Shown: positions 32,650 to 35,875 of the stretch, piece by piece
Numbering within the stretch: position 1 is the first letter of the stretch
Layout: each line of letters begins with the position of its first letter
DNA from: Pseudonocardiales bacterium
GTDB taxonomy: Bacteria; Actinomycetota; Actinomycetes; Mycobacteriales; Pseudonocardiaceae
Reading direction: 5' to 3'
Assembly: GCA_025465385.1 (NCBI GenBank)
Contig: JAODNG010000435.1
Coordinates: 1-35,875 of the forward strand
DNA: 35,875 nucleotides
Notes under the pieces: generated by a model
Seen by the model: only the letters and a program-made list of their open reading frames with translations
What the model was told of the DNA's origin: nothing
Databases searched by the model: none
Made by a program: the position numbers and the translations under genes

Positions 32650-33962
32650 AGCGGGTGGCCTCCGTGGAGTCGGGTCGAGCCGGCCGTGGCACTGGCGAGA
32701 TCGTCTGCTGGGCAGCGACCGCGCCGGACCCGGTGCTCGGTGATCTCTTCCACGAGCAGCTGCAGTTCGGCTGGCGCGTCCAGCGCGGGCAGGGCTTGGC
32801 GGGCCAACTCGAATACCGCGATTGCGGCCGCGGCCAGAGTGTCGTCGCGCAGGCCACGTCGCGCAGCCGATAACCATCGCCCGACGGTCGGCGCGCAGGC
32901 ATCCCGGGCGGCCACGGTGACCGCGGGATCGGCAAGGAGGGCGGCGATGACCGCCACCGGCACCAGCCACTGCCCCATTGGCTGGGTGTCGAGGTAGCGG
33001 ACCTCGAGGTGACCCTGCGGACGGACCGGCGGGAACAACGTAGTCAGGTGATAGTCCAGGTCAGCGGTGTTGGGGCGCCCGGGTAGCGCCCCGGACAGCC
33101 AGTCGGCGAAGGTGACCCCGGTTGGCACGTGCCATTTGCCCCAGGCACGGCGCTGGCACAGCACCGGGGTGTCCAGCGCGCGGCGGGCCCAATCGGCGGC
33201 GGGGTCCCAGCCCGCAGCCAGGCCCCACGGCACCCGGCTGGGCCGAGTCCGGGCTGGATCCAGCGCGAACCATGCCTGCATCCGGGACGACGCCCATCCG
33301 GTGCGCCGACCACCTAGCCAGGGGGAATTGGCGAATGCCGCTAGCAGCACGGGCCCGAGATCGTGTAGTGCGGACCAGCGCAGCGCCACCTCGGCAGCAG
33401 TGCCTGCGTCCAGGCACACCTGCACCGCCGCGGTGGAGCACATCATCGCCCGGCCCATCGGACCTATCCGGTCGAAGGCAGTCTCCATGGCGGCGTAGCG
33501 CGGAATGTCGATCAGCCGGCGGGACGGACGATGCGGGTCGGAGCCCAATCCGATGAGGACCAGACCCGCTGGATCGAGTAGATCGGTCAGTGCGGCGGTA
33601 TCGCCTTCGACGGTGGCGATGAGCTCGGTCAGCGAGGCACAGGGCGGGCTGGAGATCTCGAGCTGACCACCGGGTTCGACCGTAACAGTGGAGCCGTGTG
33701 GCAGAGGGTACTGGGGGCTGTCGGGGACAAGAGAATTCGGCGCGTACCCGCCGAGCGTCTCGGCGAGATGCCTGGCCTGCAACGGGCGGTGGGGGTTGCC
33801 GGAATGCTGCACCACCCACTCGAGTTCGGCGCCGAGCAGCTTGGGGGGTCCGTGCTTGAAACACACCGACGCGACGTACACCTCGGCCTCTGCCCGACTG
33901 CGCAAAACCGTCGGCGGTGCGACTGCCGGTGATGCCCACGGCAGCGTTGCCTCTGGAGTCAC
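32646..33962 (-). CDS. egtA: Glutamate-cysteine ligase EgtA
   Basis: 438 residues from GTG 33962 (GGGAGG five bases upstream). Makes gamma-glutamylcysteine for EgtB. It is a GCS2-type ATP-grasp-like ligase: GAELEWVVQHSG, TVEPGGQLEISSPPCASLTE, SDPHRPSRRLIDIPRYAAME, MGRAMMCSTAAVQVCLDAG and GHLEVRYLDTQP are the family blocks. First gene of the egt run; the 95 bases before it, shared with the preceding ABC exporter, hold the promoter. This stretch is AT-richer (around 34010-34050) than its surroundings, but no clear operator is seen. Confidence 0.96.
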   Translation of the reverse strand: MTPEATLPWASPAVAPPTVLRSRAEAEVYVASVCFKHGPPKLLGAELEWVVQHSGNPHRPLQARHLAETLGGYAPNSLVPDSPQYPLPHGSTVTVEPGGQLEISSPPCASLTELIATVEGDTAALTDLLDPAGLVLIGLGSDPHRPSRRLIDIPRYAAMETAFDRIGPMGRAMMCSTAAVQVCLDAGTAAEVALRWSALHDLGPVLLAAFANSPWLGGRRTGWASSRMQAWFALDPARTRPSRVPWGLAAGWDPAADWARRALDTPVLCQRRAWGKWHVPTGVTFADWLSGALPGRPNTADLDYHLTTLFPPVRPQGHLEVRYLDTQPMGQWLVPVAVIAALLADPAVTVAARDACAPTVGRWLSAARRGLRDDTLAAAAIAVFELARQALPALDAPAELQLLVEEITEHRVRRGRCPADDLASATAGSTRLHGGHPL

Positions 33963-34057
33963 TTCTACCTCCCGAGAATCGACAAGCCGAGCCCACGCTA
34001 CCTAGTTGTTTCTATGTCCGCAGCGTTACACGATGCGTAAATAAGTAACTGCGATGG

Positions 34058-35875
34058 TCATACAATGGCGAACTGGGTGTGATACAGCTGCGCGTAGCGC
34101 CCGTCGGCTGCCAGCAGCTCGTCGTGTGTGCCGCGCTCGACAACCAGCCCGTCCTCGATCACCAGGATCTGGTCCGCGGCGCGGATGGTGGACAGTCGGT
34201 GCGCGATCACGAGCGCGGTGCGCCCGTGCAGTGCTTCGGCCAGCGCGGCCTGCACTGCCGCCTCAGACTCCGAGTCCAGATGTGCGGTGGCCTCGTCGAG
34301 GATTACCAGTCGCGGTCGGGCCAGCAGTAATCGGGCGATGGTCAGCCGCTGCCGCTCCCCGCCGGACAGCCGGTACCCACGGTCGCCCACCACGGTGTCC
34401 AACCCGTCGGGCAGCGACCGCACCAGCTGCTCCAGCCGGGCTCGCCGCAGCGCTTCCCACAGCTCCCCATCCGGCGCATCCGGCGCCGCGAAGCGGAGGT
34501 TGCCCGCGATGCTGTCGTGGAACAGATGCCCGTCCTGGGTCACTACTCCCACCGTGTCCCGCAACGCGGCAAAGGACAGGTCGCGGACGTCGACCCCGTT
34601 GAGTCGGATCGCCCCGGCGTTGACGTCGTAGAGCCGCGGCACCAGCGACGCGATGGTCGATTTGCCCGCTCCCGAGGATCCGACCAGCGCCACCAGCTCC
34701 CCCGGCTCGGCGCGGAAATCAATTCCGTGAAGTACCTCGGCACCACCTCGTGCGTCCAACGTCGCGACCTCCTCCAACGAGGCCAGCGACACCTGATCGG
34801 CCGACGGGTAGGAGAAGTGGACATCGTCGAACTCCACCGACACCGCACCGACCGGTACCGTCCGGGCATCTGGTCGTTCAGTGATCATCGGGCGGACGTC
34901 GAGCACCTCGAAAACCCGCTCGAAGGCGACCAACGCGGTCATCACGTCGACCCGGGCGTTGGCCAGCGCGGTCAACGGCGAATAGAGCCGGGTGAGCAGC
35001 AACGCGAGGCTGACCACAGTGCCCGGTGCGATCTCGCCGCGTAGCGCCAGCCAGCCACCGAGCCCGTAGACCAGAGCTTGTGCCAGCCCCGAGACCGTCG
35101 TCAGCGCAGTGAGAAACAGTCGGGACGACATCGCGCTGCGGACACCGATGTCGCGTACCTGAGTTGCCCGGTAGTCGAATTCAGCCGCCTCGGTCTCCGG
35201 CCGTCCGAAGAGCTTGACCAGCGTGGCGCCTGGGGCGGAGAACCGCTCGGTCATTTGAGTGGTCATCGCAGCGTTGTGCGTCGACGCCTCCCGCCGCAGC
35301 TCGGCCATCCGCGCACCCATCCCCCGCGCCGGTATGACGAAGATCGGCAGCAACACCAACGCCAGCACGGTGACCTGCCATGACAGGGTCAGCATCACCG
35401 CCAGCGTGAGCACCAGCTGGATCGCGTTGGTGAGCACACCGGACAGCGTGGAAGTCAGCGCGGTCTGCGCACCTATCACGTCGTTGTTCAGCCTGCTGAC
35501 CAGCGCGCCGGTGCGGGTGCGAGTGAAGAACGCCACCGGCATCCGCTGCACGTGCTCGAACACCGCGCGGCGCAGGTCCAGGATGAGCCCCTCACCGATC
35601 CTTGAGGACTGCCAGCGCGACGCCAGACCGATCCCCGAGTCGATCACGGTCAGGAGCGCGATGAGCGCGGCCAATCCGACGACCAACGCCGCACCCGCGT
35701 GGTTGACGATCCCGTCGACGACCCGTCCGGCGAGCACCGGAGTGGCGACGGCGAGGACCGCGGATACCGTGCTCAACGTAAGAAAGATCAGCAGCGACGT
35801 GCGGTGCGGCTTGGCGAACGTGACGATCCGGCGCAACGTACCCGGCGCGAGGGCTCGGGGGGTGCTGCCCTGGCG
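34058..35875 (-). CDS. ABC exporter, fused membrane and ATPase domains (5' end outside window)
   Basis: The frame is open to the right edge (606 codons visible); an inner TTG at 35836 is a possible start, but the preceding 13 codons are open, so the true start may lie beyond. Six membrane helices in the first half (for example LLIFLTLSTVSAVLAVATPV, GLAALIALLTVIDSGIGLAS) and the type IV exporter coupling region VFEHVQRMPVAFFTRTRTGA. Then a nucleotide-binding domain: Walker A GSSGAGKST, Q-loop VTQDGHLFHDSI, signature YRLSGGERQRLTIARLLL, Walker B RLVILDEATAHLD and switch His in ALVIAHRLST. It is a half-transporter that dimerises and exports lipids, drugs or peptides; the substrate is unknown. 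It precedes egtA on the same strand, but function need not be linked. Confidence 0.93.
   Translation of the reverse strand, partial: RQGSTPRALAPGTLRRIVTFAKPHRTSLLIFLTLSTVSAVLAVATPVLAGRVVDGIVNHAGAALVVGLAALIALLTVIDSGIGLASRWQSSRIGEGLILDLRRAVFEHVQRMPVAFFTRTRTGALVSRLNNDVIGAQTALTSTLSGVLTNAIQLVLTLAVMLTLSWQVTVLALVLLPIFVIPARGMGARMAELRREASTHNAAMTTQMTERFSAPGATLVKLFGRPETEAAEFDYRATQVRDIGVRSAMSSRLFLTALTTVSGLAQALVYGLGGWLALRGEIAPGTVVSLALLLTRLYSPLTALANARVDVMTALVAFERVFEVLDVRPMITERPDARTVPVGAVSVEFDDVHFSYPSADQVSLASLEEVATLDARGGAEVLHGIDFRAEPGELVALVGSSGAGKSTIASLVPRLYDVNAGAIRLNGVDVRDLSFAALRDTVGVVTQDGHLFHDSIAGNLRFAAPDAPDGELWEALRRARLEQLVRSLPDGLDTVVGDRGYRLSGGERQRLTIARLLLARPRLVILDEATAHLDSESEAAVQAALAEALHGRTALVIAHRLSTIRAADQILVIEDGLVVERGTHDELLAADGRYAQLYHTQFAIV

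Noticed and set aside
1..35875. CRISPR arrays, tRNA/rRNA genes, insertion sequences, prophage
   Set aside because: No regular repeats with unique spacers, no transposase or integrase motifs and no tRNA-like folds were noticed in the non-coding stretches.

Overview
The window is high-GC actinobacterial DNA, densely coded, with many GTG starts and 4-base ATGA/GTGA overlaps between consecutive genes. The order aconitase ... NlpC/P60 endopeptidase, MoxR, DUF58, VWA, FabG, enoyl-ACP reductase, ferrochelatase, DUF3097, NfeD, stomatin is the conserved core known from Mycobacterium (the Rv1475c-Rv1488 neighbourhood). With an egtABCD ergothioneine cluster this points to Mycobacteriales/Pseudonocardiales. 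The InhA/FabI homologue lacks the long substrate loop of mycobacterial InhA, so a relative without mycolic acids (for example Pseudonocardiales) is my best guess; the species cannot be named from the sequence.

Layout. 1-789 (-): ammonium transporter, cut by the left edge. 992-1354 (-): a decayed P-loop kinase-like gene with an internal amber stop. 1481-3082 (-): FAD-dependent aromatic-type monooxygenase. 3083-4107: a regulatory-looking region around a 91-residue glycine-rich small protein that has a strong Shine-Dalgarno and its own hairpin terminator. 4108-7754 (+): berberine-bridge-type FAD oxidoreductase, TVP38/DedA-like membrane protein, and an amidase-signature protein whose nucleophilic serine is replaced by alanine. 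7740-9418 (-): stomatin + NfeD pair. 9476-10333 (-) and 10422-11216 (+): divergent DUF3097 protein and an unrecognised protein. 11336-16971 (-): moxR-DUF58-VWA-fabG-inhA-hemH run, followed upstream by the RipA-like endopeptidase (17095-18420) and an acyl-CoA synthetase (18624-20162). 20341-24380 (+): aconitase and an SDR. 24415-28281 (-): remnant of a P1B-type metal ATPase and a four-gene metal ABC importer, transcribed away from a Fur-family-like operator. 28497-29483 (+): a CooC/MinD-type ATPase divergent from the importer. 29545-33962 (-): egtD, egtC, egtB, egtA. 34058-35875 (-): ABC exporter, cut by the right edge.

How the genes work together: the central block links fatty-acid synthesis (FabG, FabI/InhA, acyl-CoA synthetase), haem synthesis (coproporphyrin/protohaem ferrochelatase), envelope remodelling (NlpC/P60, MoxR-VWA module) and the TCA cycle. 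The right part combines transition-metal uptake with ergothioneine synthesis, which needs the iron enzyme EgtB. The egt cluster lacks egtE here. No phage, integrase, transposase, CRISPR array, tRNA or rRNA was seen. The items most worth a second look are the solitary glycine-rich peptide gene with its repeated CTACGT motifs, the Ser-to-Ala amidase, and the CooC-like ATPase that shares a control region with the metal importer.
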